This document shows positions 41,522-50,607 of a stretch of DNA of 64,000 bases, one piece after another. The stretch's first letter is position 1. Each line of letters opens with the position of its first letter. The stretch is from Xenorhabdus kozodoii (GTDB lineage Bacteria; Pseudomonadota; Gammaproteobacteria; Enterobacterales; Enterobacteriaceae). Both the position numbers and the translations under genes were made by a program. The notes beneath the pieces are model-generated. The model searched no databases. It was not told where the DNA came from and worked only from the letters and a program-made list of their open reading frames with translations. The stretch is from positions 259,485-323,484 of the forward strand of contig NZ_NJCX01000001.1 in the NCBI RefSeq assembly GCF_002632875.1. The letters run 5' to 3'.

Positions 41522-43741
41522 ATGTCACAACATAAGACGGTATTTTCAGCAGATACAAAAAGGCGGCATAAAAAAAGGATCGCTTGCGGTAATACGAGGG
41601 GCAGTAAAAGAGGGGTGCTTGGTCTGTTGCTCGGTGGTAGTTTATTGGGCCACAGTTTTGCTACTACGGCAATGGAGGAAAATAGGGTGCTACCTATGGC
41701 CGCAAAACAGCCACATAAAATGGAAATCCATGGCGATGTGCGTGTTGATGATTATTACTGGCTGCGTGATGACAACCGTCAGGATAAAAACGTTATTGAT
41801 TACTTAAAGGCTGAGAATCAATATGCCGGGCAGATGCTGAAATCAGGCCAGGCATTGCGAGAAACCCTCTATCAAGAAATGACTGACAGAATGAGGAAAG
41901 ACGATCAGTCAGTTCCTTATACCTATAATGGCTATATTTATCGTACCGTTTATGAGGCAGGTAAGGATTTTCCTATTTATCAGCGCAAGCCGGTCGATAA
42001 TTCAACCGATTGGCAGGTGATGGTTGACGGTAATGAGCGGGCAAAGAGTCATAAATTTTATCAAATTGGTGGCTTTGCGGTTTCATTGGATAACACGCGT
42101 ATCGCTTTGGCAGAAGATACCCACGGGCGCCGTAACTACAAGATCTCGTTTAAAAATTTCGGCGATACCGACTGGCAGAATAATGTGATAGAAAACACGT
42201 CTGGCAACATTGTGTGGGCAAATGATGGCAAGACACTGTTTTATGTGCGCAGGGAGCAACAAACATTGTTGCCTTATCAGCTAGTCCGCCACCAATATGG
42301 TACTGATAGCCGGCAAGATCAGATGGTCTATCAGGAAGATGATGAGCGCTTTTACTTGTCAATTTCGGAGAGCACCTCACTTGATTATATTTTGATATCA
42401 AGTACGAGCTATTCGAGCTCGGAATATCGACTGATTGACGCTAACAACCCACAATCAGAACCGCAGGTTTTTTCTGCCCGCCAGACGGATCGTGAATATG
42501 ATCTGGACCATTTCCGTGGCCAATTCTACATCCGTTCTAATCATGAGCATCCATTATTTGGCCTATATCAGACAGATGCCATTAATAAATCTTGGGAAAC
42601 GGTGATTGCACCACAGGAAAATACCGATCTGGAAAATTTTGCCCTGTTCAATAATGGGTTGGTTATACAGGAACGCACAAAAGGATTGTCGTCGATCCGC
42701 CAGATTGAGTGGAAAACCCGGCAGGAGAAACGTGTCCAATTTGATGATCCGGCTTATATGGCATCATTGGGCTATAACCCAGAACCCGATACCCATTTCT
42801 TGCGCTATAGCTACTCATCCATGACAACACCCAGTTCAGTATTCCAGTGGAATATGCAAACAGGTGAGAGTGAATTGTTAAAGCAACAGGAAGTAAAAGG
42901 ATTCAACAAAGAAAACTATGCAAGCCAGCGTATCTGGGTCAAAGCCCGTGATGGCGTGGAGGTGCCTGTTTCTTTGGTATACCGTCACGCTTTGTTCAAA
43001 AAAGGTGAGAACCCGATCCTGATTTATGGTTATGGTTCTTACGGTATCAGTATGGACCCTTATTTTAGTTCTGCCTTGCTGAGCTTGCTGGATCGTGGCT
43101 TTGTCTATGCCCTGGTGCACGTCCGTGGTGGTGGCGATTTAGGCAAGAACTGGTATTTACAGGGTAAACTCAAAAATAAGCTAAACAGCTTCCACGATTT
43201 TATTGATGCAACCAAGAGCTTGGTTGCCGATGGTTATGGCAATAGCAAGCGTGTTTATGCCGAAGGTGGCAGTGCGGGCGGTTTATTAATGGGGACGGTT
43301 ATTAATCAGGCACCGGAATTATACCGTGGTGTGATTGCAAAAGTACCTTTTGTCGATGTTTTGACAACCATGCTCGATCCCTCTATTCCGTTGACAACCG
43401 GTGAATATGAAGAGTGGGGTAATCCAAATAACCAAGAAGATTACTTCCGTATGAAATCCTATAGCCCTTATGACAATATCCAACATCAGCGTTACCCTCA
43501 TTTGTTGGTCACAACAGGTTTACATGATTCCCAAGTGCAATATTGGGAGCCAGCAAAATGGGTCGCAAAATTAAGGGAAATGAAACAAGGTGACAGCCTG
43601 TTATTGTTAGAGACTAATATGGATACCGGTCATGGCGGAAAACCAGGGCGTTTTAATCGCCTGAATGATATTGCCTCTGATTATAGTTTCCTATTAATGT
43701 TAGATGACGCTAAGACCTATTTCCCAGAATTAAAGGATTAA
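41522..43741 (+). CDS. Oligopeptidase B (S9A) with an apparent export signal
   Basis: It has 739 residues. A seven-bladed propeller gate (about 120-460) precedes an alpha/beta-hydrolase domain with Ser584 (EGGSAGG), Asp669 (LHDSQVQYWEPAKW) and His704 (DTGHGG). The acidic EYEEWGNP block is that of trypsin-like oligopeptidase B, which cleaves short peptides after Arg or Lys. Unlike cytosolic E. coli PtrB (686 aa), it has about 50 extra residues: a basic stretch, the hydrophobic GVLGLLLGGSLLG and a possible cleavage site after SFATTA. It starts 18 bp after tonB and is very likely in the same transcript. Confidence 0.88.
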   Translation: MSQHKTVFSADTKRRHKKRIACGNTRGSKRGVLGLLLGGSLLGHSFATTAMEENRVLPMAAKQPHKMEIHGDVRVDDYYWLRDDNRQDKNVIDYLKAENQYAGQMLKSGQALRETLYQEMTDRMRKDDQSVPYTYNGYIYRTVYEAGKDFPIYQRKPVDNSTDWQVMVDGNERAKSHKFYQIGGFAVSLDNTRIALAEDTHGRRNYKISFKNFGDTDWQNNVIENTSGNIVWANDGKTLFYVRREQQTLLPYQLVRHQYGTDSRQDQMVYQEDDERFYLSISESTSLDYILISSTSYSSSEYRLIDANNPQSEPQVFSARQTDREYDLDHFRGQFYIRSNHEHPLFGLYQTDAINKSWETVIAPQENTDLENFALFNNGLVIQERTKGLSSIRQIEWKTRQEKRVQFDDPAYMASLGYNPEPDTHFLRYSYSSMTTPSSVFQWNMQTGESELLKQQEVKGFNKENYASQRIWVKARDGVEVPVSLVYRHALFKKGENPILIYGYGSYGISMDPYFSSALLSLLDRGFVYALVHVRGGGDLGKNWYLQGKLKNKLNSFHDFIDATKSLVADGYGNSKRVYAEGGSAGGLLMGTVINQAPELYRGVIAKVPFVDVLTTMLDPSIPLTTGEYEEWGNPNNQEDYFRMKSYSPYDNIQHQRYPHLLVTTGLHDSQVQYWEPAKWVAKLREMKQGDSLLLLETNMDTGHGGKPGRFNRLNDIASDYSFLLMLDDAKTYFPELKD

Positions 43742-43767
43742 TAAAAAATATCTCATTATTACTCAGG

Positions 43768-43788
43768 CGCTGATAATTTCTATCAGCG
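43768..43788 (+). terminator. Weak hairpin between oligopeptidase and receptor genes
   Basis: CGCTGATA and TATCAGCG pair over 8 bp with a 5-base loop. A T-rich rather than pure T stretch follows, so termination is probably partial and the receptor gene could be read from upstream. Confidence 0.5.
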
Positions 43789-43866
43789 TCATGGGTATTT
43801 TATTATGCAAATTTGTGAAGCAATGTGAGCAGCAATCAATATTCTTCAATTTAGGATAATATATTC

Positions 43867-46128
43867 ATGAAAACTGTGGCAAAAATAGCTGGAGCCAGCG
43901 TAATGCTGATTGGGCTTCAGGGCATCGCTTATGCTGAAAATGACAATAAAAAAGAAAAGGTCATACGATTTAGCAGCCTGAAAATATCAGGCTCTCAGGA
44001 TAGTCATAATTCTCCCCAGATTGAAGCGATGGAGAAACCTGGCGCTTATAGTTCCGTGGGGGAAGATCATAAATTAGAATCCGTAGATAGCATATTACGC
44101 AGCTTGCCAGGAACTTATACCCAGATGGATACCAGTCAGGGGCAGGGGGTCGTCAGTGTTAATATTCGTGGATTAAGTGGTTTTGGTCGCGTCAATATGA
44201 TGGTGGATGGTGTTAGCCAGACCTTTTATGGTACGGCGCCCAGTGAATTCGCGCATGGAGGTCAGCCTTATAACCAGTTTGGTGCTTTGGTTGATCCTAA
44301 TTTTATTGTCCGGGTTGATATTGCCAGAGGGCAAGCTGACGACGCTGATTCCATCAATGCCTTAGTAGGAAGTGCCAATTTCCGTACTATTGGTGTTGAT
44401 GATGTCGTACTTGAGGGCAATAATCTGGGAGTCCGGACTAAATGGACATATGGAAACAATGGCATCGGTCGAAGTGGCATGATGGCTGTTGCTGGAAAAA
44501 CCCAGGCATTCAGCCCGGAAGGTTCCTTGGGCGCCCTATTCGCATTCAGTGGGCACAATATTGAAGCGCATTATCGAAATGCAGACGGCATCAGTAGTGA
44601 AGAGTTTGGTACAAGCAACACATTTAAACAAAAGCCAAATTCTCAATTGATGAAATTAAACATTAAACCTAATGATTTTCATGATCTGGAATTAAGTGGT
44701 CGTCTTTATCACAATAAATTTAACCATCGTCATGTTGATAATTATGATTATTATTTGAAATATCATTACACGCCATTTAGTGAGTTAATTGATGCCAAAA
44801 TTATGCTGAGTAAGGCAAATGGTATTCAAAGTTTCAATGATAATAGCCTAAGTGGCTTGGGTAAAAGTGAATCGAATAATAAATCTGACACCATTGATGT
44901 TAAAAATACGAGCAGATTTAGTTATGCCGATACTGATTTTTCATTTACGCTTGGTAGTAAATTGATGAGGACTAAATATAATAAAAAAACAGGTATAGAT
45001 CTGGATGAGGAGTATAAATCAACAGAGGAAAATAATACCTTTTCACCAAATGGTAAGCAAGATATTAACAGTATTTATAGTAAGTTAAAAATTGAACATG
45101 GGATCTATACTGCTGAGCTGGGGTTGAATTATTTGGATTACAGCGTAAAAGGATTAAAACCTGCTTGTGACGAGCGGGTAAATTGTTTTCCACAAGGGGA
45201 AGCACAATTAAACCTAAAAGAACGTGGATTTAATCCAAGCATTTTATTGTCGGCAGAAATTATTCCTGAATTTCAACCGTTTGTAAGTTATTCGCATACA
45301 ATGCGAGCGCCTAATGCCCAGGAAATTTTTTATACCAATGACAGTGGCGGTTCTATTAATCCATTCCTGAAAGGAGAAAAAGCGGATACTTATCAAATTG
45401 GATTTAATAGTTACCATCCAAACTTAATCGTGGAAGAGGATTCATTCCGGCTTAAGGCTACGATGTTTCGTACTAAAATCAAAAATTACATCCTCAATGA
45501 ATCTTATTTGCTTTGTGCAGAAGGTAGAATGTGTAAAAATGATGGAACATTGACAGATGAAGACTGGACGGGGATCGATCCTAATTTTAATTTTTACATT
45601 CATACTAATAGCCTCACCCCAGTAACTATGTATGGTTATGAAATTTTTATGAATTATGATGCAGGTATATTCTACAGTACACTCGCATATAGTCAGCAAA
45701 AAACAGAGCAGCCCATTTCACTCTCATCTGTCATTTTTGGTGCAAGTCCTGCGTCTCAATTGCCAGAGCGTTATGTTACTCTGGATATGGGGGTACGTTT
45801 ATTTGATGAAAAAGTACGTATTGGTGCTATTGCAAAATATACAGGAAAATCTTATCACCAGGATCCTTCAATGGAACTGAATGAGGATGGTGCTATGCTA
45901 CCGTCTATGAAAAAGGATAACAAAGTACCGACTATTATTGATTTATATTCCGATTATCAAATTAATAAAAATATTTTAGTTAAATTTTCTGTTCAAAACC
46001 TCACCAACCGAAACTATTCTGATGCATTGAACCGTATGAATTCATCGGCGTTCTTAGGAGAACAAGATGCTAAAACCCAAACAGCCCGCGGCCGAACCTA
46101 CGTCATGGGCGCAGAAATTCGCTTCTGA
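43867..46128 (+). CDS. TonB-dependent outer-membrane receptor, haem/haemoprotein type
   Basis: It has 753 residues. The signal peptide ends at GIAYA (about 23). The plug domain includes ESVDSILRSLPGTYTQMD and VNIRGLSGFGRVNMMVDGV; a 22-strand barrel follows and ends in the terminal phenylalanine of EIRF. Boxes like the FRAP and NPNL motifs of haem receptors are visible as MRAPNAQEIF (479) and NPFLKGEKADTYQ (498). The histidine usually found between them in HemR and HmbR is missing. Two close Cys pairs (PACDERVNC and LLCAEGRMC) probably cross-link extracellular loops. The ligand is inferred from family and context only. Confidence 0.87.
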   Translation: MKTVAKIAGASVMLIGLQGIAYAENDNKKEKVIRFSSLKISGSQDSHNSPQIEAMEKPGAYSSVGEDHKLESVDSILRSLPGTYTQMDTSQGQGVVSVNIRGLSGFGRVNMMVDGVSQTFYGTAPSEFAHGGQPYNQFGALVDPNFIVRVDIARGQADDADSINALVGSANFRTIGVDDVVLEGNNLGVRTKWTYGNNGIGRSGMMAVAGKTQAFSPEGSLGALFAFSGHNIEAHYRNADGISSEEFGTSNTFKQKPNSQLMKLNIKPNDFHDLELSGRLYHNKFNHRHVDNYDYYLKYHYTPFSELIDAKIMLSKANGIQSFNDNSLSGLGKSESNNKSDTIDVKNTSRFSYADTDFSFTLGSKLMRTKYNKKTGIDLDEEYKSTEENNTFSPNGKQDINSIYSKLKIEHGIYTAELGLNYLDYSVKGLKPACDERVNCFPQGEAQLNLKERGFNPSILLSAEIIPEFQPFVSYSHTMRAPNAQEIFYTNDSGGSINPFLKGEKADTYQIGFNSYHPNLIVEEDSFRLKATMFRTKIKNYILNESYLLCAEGRMCKNDGTLTDEDWTGIDPNFNFYIHTNSLTPVTMYGYEIFMNYDAGIFYSTLAYSQQKTEQPISLSSVIFGASPASQLPERYVTLDMGVRLFDEKVRIGAIAKYTGKSYHQDPSMELNEDGAMLPSMKKDNKVPTIIDLYSDYQINKNILVKFSVQNLTNRNYSDALNRMNSSAFLGEQDAKTQTARGRTYVMGAEIRF

Positions 46129-46151
46129 TGGTGTTTAAATAATCCCGTACA

Positions 46152-46185
46152 GATAGCGGTGAAAGCTCACCGCTATCCGGTTTTT
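46152..46185 (+). terminator. Terminator of the receptor gene
   Basis: Perfect 11-bp stem GATAGCGGTGA/TCACCGCTATC with a 4-base loop, then CGGTTTTT. It separates the island from the opposing small-protein genes. Confidence 0.88.
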
Positions 46186-46215
46186 CAGGAACTTATTATA
46201 CAATCGAAACATTTA

Positions 46216-46449
46216 TCATATTCCCAACTCATCATTATTGTCCTCTATTAAGTTGAGAAATACACCATAAAACCAATCTATTGCACCCATGATACCCTTT
46301 ACAAGCGGATCAGATATAGCATCAAAATCACCTAACAGTTTAATTATACCTTTGAGTACTGAACAAAAATTTTTAACTATATTTTCAAGGTCGTTTTTTA
46401 ATGTATCACTGATAAAATGACTTTCTGTTACACTAGTTGATTCATTCAT
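46216..46449 (-). CDS. Small helical protein, paralogue 1 of 3
   Basis: It encodes 77 residues with a perfect ribosome site (AAGGAG 8 bp before ATG). It starts MNESTSVTESHFIS, followed by two amphipathic-to-hydrophobic helices (LKNDLENIVKNFCSVLKGII and VKGIMGAIDWFYGVFLNLI) and an acidic tail. The start pattern MxEST and the order of hydrophobic residues recur in the next two genes. There is no Sec signal and no known domain. It is very AT-rich. A secreted or membrane-active peptide, a ligand or cargo for the adjacent receptor, or an anti-competitor peptide are possible but unproven. Confidence 0.75.
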   Translation of the reverse strand: MNESTSVTESHFISDTLKNDLENIVKNFCSVLKGIIKLLGDFDAISDPLVKGIMGAIDWFYGVFLNLIEDNNDELGI

Positions 46450-46536
46450 AAATCACTCCTTAAATTAAATGTAATATGATTTATTTGGAAATGAATTAAA
46501 CAATTAATTTTAAAATGACAAAGTAGTGTTTTATAA

Positions 46537-46776
46537 TTAATGTGTTGTTAGAGTATCTGTATCTGGCAAATTGAATGCCATCTTAATGCCTGAAATAATC
46601 AAATCTATACCTGAATCTAATCTGTTTATTATATTTTTATTAATAATTCCATAATCCGACAGTAATTTAATTATTTTTTTAATTAATTTAGAAAGATTGG
46701 TGATAAATTCAGAGATACCTTTTAATACATTTTCACTAATAGCAAAGTTTACAGTTACATTTGTTGACTCTTTCAT
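46537..46776 (-). CDS. Small helical protein, paralogue 2 of 3
   Basis: It encodes 79 residues from the ATG at 46776 (GAGG 5 bp upstream); the open frame extends further upstream but without homology to the paralogues. It starts MKESTNVTVNFAISEN, then has helices ISEFITNLSKLIKKIIKLL and NRLDSGIDLIISGIKMAF. The KLIxxIIKLLSDYGIINK segment aligns with paralogue 3 (KLIDGILYTLRDNNVISA) and paralogue 1 (GIIKLLGDFDAISD). It lies 87 bp upstream of paralogue 1 on the same strand. Function is unknown. Confidence 0.75.
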   Translation of the reverse strand: MKESTNVTVNFAISENVLKGISEFITNLSKLIKKIIKLLSDYGIINKNIINRLDSGIDLIISGIKMAFNLPDTDTLTTH

Positions 46777-46870
46777 AATTTCCTCGGTATTTAATCTTTG
46801 GATAACTTTACAATTTAGATAAAAGGTGAGAGTAACCACTCCAAAAAAATACACTGGAGTGGTTGCCAAT

Positions 46871-47101
46871 TTATTCGCTGACTTTAAATATTTTGTCTAA
46901 AATTTTTAAAACAGCATTAACCAATTCATCTATGCAGGTGGTTGCGATTTGCACTGATTCCGCAGAAATAACATTGTTATCACGTAACGTATATAATATC
47001 CCATCTATTAATTTAGATGCGCTGGAAATAATGTCTTTAATATCCTGCAAAATATTTTCATCAAGAAGTTTGACTTGTTCTGCTGTTGTTGATTCTGTCA
47101 T
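46871..47101 (-). CDS. Small helical protein, paralogue 3 of 3
   Basis: It encodes 76 residues, with GAGG 7 bp before the ATG. It starts MTESTTAEQVKLLDENI and is rich in Ile, Leu and Asp, with three predicted amphipathic helices, ending CIDELVNAVLKILDKIFKVS. It is first in transcription order of the three tandem genes. It is more acidic than paralogue 2, which is basic, so the three may work as a mixture or have diverged in target. No family is recognised. Confidence 0.75.
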   Translation of the reverse strand: MTESTTAEQVKLLDENILQDIKDIISSASKLIDGILYTLRDNNVISAESVQIATTCIDELVNAVLKILDKIFKVSE

Positions 47102-47128
47102 AATAGCCTCGCATATTTCGTGTTGTGT

Positions 47129-47244
47129 CCGTCATTCCGCAGCTATATCTGTAATATACTGATTTTAAATAAATCGCATAAATTTTATGCTATTATTTAA
47201 TTTTAATTAAATCAATAAATTACGAATGCGGTGCGGAATGTCGG
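47129..47244. repeat. Separated inverted repeat upstream of the small-protein genes
   Basis: CCGTCATTCCGCA (47129-47141) pairs with TGCGGAATGTCGG (47232-47244) at 12 of 13 positions across about 90 AT-rich bases that include GCATAAATTTTATGC. It could be a long 5' leader fold, a regulator site pair, or ends of a small mobile element. The rest of 47102-47526 is AT-rich with no gene. Confidence 0.5.
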
Positions 47245-47526
47245 CTGTGTATAATATTTTTGATAAATAACCAATTAATTAAATGTGAAATAAATCAGTA
47301 CCATTCAATACATGAATATACTTGTGTATTTTTATGGATAATTTGCACTTTTATTATTCTGTCTATTTCATCAAGCCATATCAAAATGTTACCCAACAAA
47401 ATAGTTACTCTATGTGATTAAGTATAGAATAAAGATCCCGTTCATCAACTCATAAAATGAAAAAAAAGATGAACAGGCGGAAAGTTGAATGTAAGTCCTT
47501 TATTAGGCTAAAATTATCACGCTAAT

Positions 47527-48888
47527 TTAATTTTTTCTTTTGCTGATTTTTTTCACCTGAGTCACCTGGCTCTCAACCCAGCCATCCTGTAATCGCGTTT
47601 TCAGCATATCACCGGCTTTTACCTGTTTAACCTGTTTTAACAATTTTCCATCAGGTACTTCACTGATACTGTAACCGCGACTCAATGTTGCCAGCGGGCT
47701 AACGGCCTCCATACGTGAACAGGAAACTGCAAATTTTTCCCGATAACGCCCTAATTGTCGTTCAATGGCCTGTTTCAAACGAAAATCAAGTTGCTGAATT
47801 GATTGGCTGTAGCGCTGAATTTCTCGTTCAGGATGGATTTGTGACAGACGTTGATTCAACGTTTCATATGAAATTGAATGCTGTTTTAGACAACGTAATA
47901 AACTATCAATCAATTTTTGCCGTAGCTCAGCCAAATGATTTTGCTGACGTGCCAATCGCAAATCAGGACGTTGCTGCTGGAGGCGGTGCTGCAATACACC
48001 CATTTCTTGCTGTTTTTGAGCAAAGAAATAATCCATTGTCATTTCCAGACGTTGTTGCAGGGATTGTATTTGCCGCAATAACTCGGTTTGATTGCGGCTA
48101 ACTAACTCTGCTGCCGCAGAAGGCGTCGGTGCACGTAAGTCAGCGACAAAATCCGCGATGGTCACATCCGTTTCATGGCCGACAGCACTAACAATGGGAA
48201 TACGGCTTTGGAATATTGACCGTGCAACTTGTTCGTCATTGAAACACCATAAATCTTCCAGCGATCCTCCGCCACGGCCGACAACCAAAACATCACACTC
48301 TTGTCGCGCATTTGCCAGTTCGATTGCCCGGATAATCTGTAATGGCGCCTCGGCTCCCTGAACCGCCGTAGGATAAATGACAATGGGTAAGGAAGGATCA
48401 CGGCGTTTCAGGATATTCAGGATATCGTGCAGTGCTGCGCCACTGGTGGAAGTGATGATACCGAGCCGTTTAGCAGGAGAGGGCAGCGGTTTTTTATGAA
48501 TTTGTTCAAACAAGCCTTCTGTGGAGAGCTTTTGCTTCAACATCTCAAACTGCTGTTGCAACAAACCCTCCCCGGCAGGCTGGATACTTTCTACAATCAG
48601 TTGATAGTCACCCCTGGGTTCATACAGGGTAATTTGCGCCCGAACCAATACCTGTTGACCATTTTGTGGGCGAAATGTTGCCCTCAGATTGTGGCTTCGA
48701 AACATGGCAGCACGAACTTGCGCCCGTTCATCTTTTAATGTGAAGTACCAATGCCCTGACGATGGCTGAGAAAAATTGGATATTTCCGCAGACAGCCAAA
48801 TTCTGCCCATCTCCAGTTCAAGTAACTGACGAACAGTCTGATTTAGGCGGCTAACAGAAAAAATTCCGGTATTGATAGGTAGTGACAT
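47527..48888 (-). CDS. xseA: Exodeoxyribonuclease VII large subunit
   Basis: Large subunit of ExoVII, which degrades single-stranded DNA to oligonucleotides. It has 453 residues from the ATG at 48888; a TTG 21 bases earlier is in frame but less likely (E. coli 456 aa). The N-terminal OB fold includes [20 protein letters not shown] and the catalytic core has [12 protein letters not shown] and [21 protein letters not shown] long coiled coil (about 270-390) follows. It is divergent from guaB, as in E. coli. Confidence 0.96.
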   Translation of the reverse strand: MSLPINTGIFSVSRLNQTVRQLLELEMGRIWLSAEISNFSQPSSGHWYFTLKDERAQVRAAMFRSHNLRATFRPQNGQQVLVRAQITLYEPRGDYQLIVESIQPAGEGLLQQQFEMLKQKLSTEGLFEQIHKKPLPSPAKRLGIITSTSGAALHDILNILKRRDPSLPIVIYPTAVQGAEAPLQIIRAIELANARQECDVLVVGRGGGSLEDLWCFNDEQVARSIFQSRIPIVSAVGHETDVTIADFVADLRAPTPSAAAELVSRNQTELLRQIQSLQQRLEMTMDYFFAQKQQEMGVLQHRLQQQRPDLRLARQQNHLAELRQKLIDSLLRCLKQHSISYETLNQRLSQIHPEREIQRYSQSIQQLDFRLKQAIERQLGRYREKFAVSCSRMEAVSPLATLSRGYSISEVPDGKLLKQVKQVKAGDMLKTRLQDGWVESQVTQVKKISKRKN

Positions 48889-48980
48889 GTGAGCTAGATC
48901 AAATTTCAAAACAATGACTTAATTAACTGATATTAATCTCATCATATGACTAATCAAGAATTTTTTTCAAAAAATGCTGG

Positions 48981-49006
48981 AGGCAACCGATTTCGGCCTG
49001 TATAAT
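48981..49006 (+). promoter_or_regulatory. guaBA promoter with a possible PurR site
   Basis: AGGCAACCGATTTCGG (48981-48996) matches the PurR consensus at 11 of 16 positions and overlaps the expected -35 area of a good -10 hexamer TATAAT (49001-49006). The -35 itself is poor, as expected for an activated or growth-rate-controlled promoter. Confidence 0.55.
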
Positions 49007-49061
49007 GCCGCGGCAATATTTTATCCCTCTTATTGCTCCATAGCCTGGTGAGATATTGCCC

Positions 49062-50528
49062 ATGTTACGAATTAAAAAAGAAGCATTAACCTTTGACGAT
49101 GTATTGTTAGTTCCTGCCCACTCAACAGTCTTGCCTAATACCGCAGATTTATCCACTCAATTAACGTCCACCATTCGCCTGAACATGCCTATGCTTTCTG
49201 CAGCGATGGATACTGTGACGGAATCTTCACTGGCTATCGCACTGGCACAAGAAGGGGGCATTGGCTTCATTCATAAAAATATGTCAATCGAGCGTCAGGC
49301 AGAAGAAGTTAGCCGCGTGAAGAAGCATGAAAGCGGTGTGGTGACCGATCCTGTGACTGTGACACCACAAACGACCCTGCGCGAAGTCCAGGAATTGGCC
49401 AAACGTAATGGTTTTGCCGGTTACCCCGTGGTAACAGGAGAAAACGAATTAGTCGGTATCATTACGGGTCGTGATGTGCGTTTTGTGACTGATCTGGAAC
49501 AGCCGGTGACTGCGGTGATGACACCGAAAGAACGTTTGGTGACGGTAAAAGAAGGCGAAGCGCGTGAAGTTGTGTTGCAGAAAATGCACGAACACCGTGT
49601 TGAAAAAGCGCTGGTTGTTGATGATCATTTCCACCTGCTTGGCTTAATTACAGTAAAAGATTTCCAGAAAGCAGAACGTAAGCCAAACGCATGTAAAGAC
49701 GAACAAGGTCGCCTGCGGGTTGGTGCGGCGGTGGGTGCAGGTTCCGGTAATGAAGAGCGTATCGATGCACTGGTTGCTGCGGGAGTCGATATCCTGCTGA
49801 TTGACTCTTCCCACGGTCATTCTGAAGGGGTGTTGCAACGTATTCGTGAGACTCGCGCCAAGTACCCTGATCTGCAAATTATTGGCGGTAACGTAGCAAC
49901 GGGCGAAGGCGCCAAGGCGCTGGTGGAAGCGGGCGTGAACGCCGTTAAAGTGGGTATCGGCCCTGGTTCCATTTGTACAACCCGTATTGTTACTGGTGTG
50001 GGTGTTCCTCAAATCACGGCAATTGCAGATGCAGTTGAAGCCCTGGAAGGCACGGGCATTCCGGTTATTGCGGACGGGGGTATCCGTTTCTCTGGCGACA
50101 TCGCCAAAGCGATTGCGGCAGGCGCATCATGTGTGATGGTTGGCTCTATGCTGGCAGGGACAGACGAATCTCCAGGTGAAATTGAGCTTTACCAAGGCCG
50201 CTCGTTCAAATCTTATCGCGGTATGGGCTCGTTGGGCGCGATGTCCAAGGGATCTTCCGATCGTTACTTCCAGTCTGATAACGCGGCTGACAAACTGGTT
50301 CCTGAAGGTATCGAAGGCCGGGTGGCGTATAAAGGGCTGCTGAAGGGCATCGTTCACCAGCAAATGGGTGGTTTACGCTCCTGCATGGGGCTGACAGGTT
50401 GTGCAACCATTGATGAACTGAGAACTAAAGCCGAATTCGTTCGTATCAGTGGTGCGGGCATTCAGGAAAGCCACGTTCATGACGTCACGATCACCAAAGA
50501 ATCACCAAACTATCGTTTAGGCCTGTAA
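49062..50528 (+). CDS. guaB: IMP dehydrogenase
   Basis: Rate-limiting step of GMP synthesis: oxidises IMP to XMP with NAD+. It has 488 residues from the ATG at 49062 ([20 protein letters not shown]); a TTG two codons earlier is in frame. A (beta/alpha)8 barrel with the catalytic cysteine loop [12 protein letters not shown] and flap region [17 protein letters not shown] is interrupted by a CBS pair (about 95-200). guaA follows 79 bp downstream. Confidence 0.97.
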   Translation: MLRIKKEALTFDDVLLVPAHSTVLPNTADLSTQLTSTIRLNMPMLSAAMDTVTESSLAIALAQEGGIGFIHKNMSIERQAEEVSRVKKHESGVVTDPVTVTPQTTLREVQELAKRNGFAGYPVVTGENELVGIITGRDVRFVTDLEQPVTAVMTPKERLVTVKEGEAREVVLQKMHEHRVEKALVVDDHFHLLGLITVKDFQKAERKPNACKDEQGRLRVGAAVGAGSGNEERIDALVAAGVDILLIDSSHGHSEGVLQRIRETRAKYPDLQIIGGNVATGEGAKALVEAGVNAVKVGIGPGSICTTRIVTGVGVPQITAIADAVEALEGTGIPVIADGGIRFSGDIAKAIAAGASCVMVGSMLAGTDESPGEIELYQGRSFKSYRGMGSLGAMSKGSSDRYFQSDNAADKLVPEGIEGRVAYKGLLKGIVHQQMGGLRSCMGLTGCATIDELRTKAEFVRISGAGIQESHVHDVTITKESPNYRLGL

Positions 50529-50537
50529 TTTATTGAG

Positions 50538-50567
50538 AGTGGCTCATTATTGGGCCACTGACTTTTT
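50538..50567 (+). terminator. Attenuator-like hairpin between guaB and guaA
   Basis: AGTGGC/GCCACT stem followed by TTTTTT, inside the guaBA operon. It would give partial termination and less guaA than guaB. Confidence 0.5.
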
Positions 50568-50607
50568 TTATTTTTTCATTGCCACTTGTTTTTGGAATTC
50601 ACCTCAA

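Noticed and set aside
46537..46869. A 110-codon protein from 46869 on the minus strand
   Set aside because: The extra 31 N-terminal codons have no ribosome site and do not match the two paralogues, which begin with MxEST.
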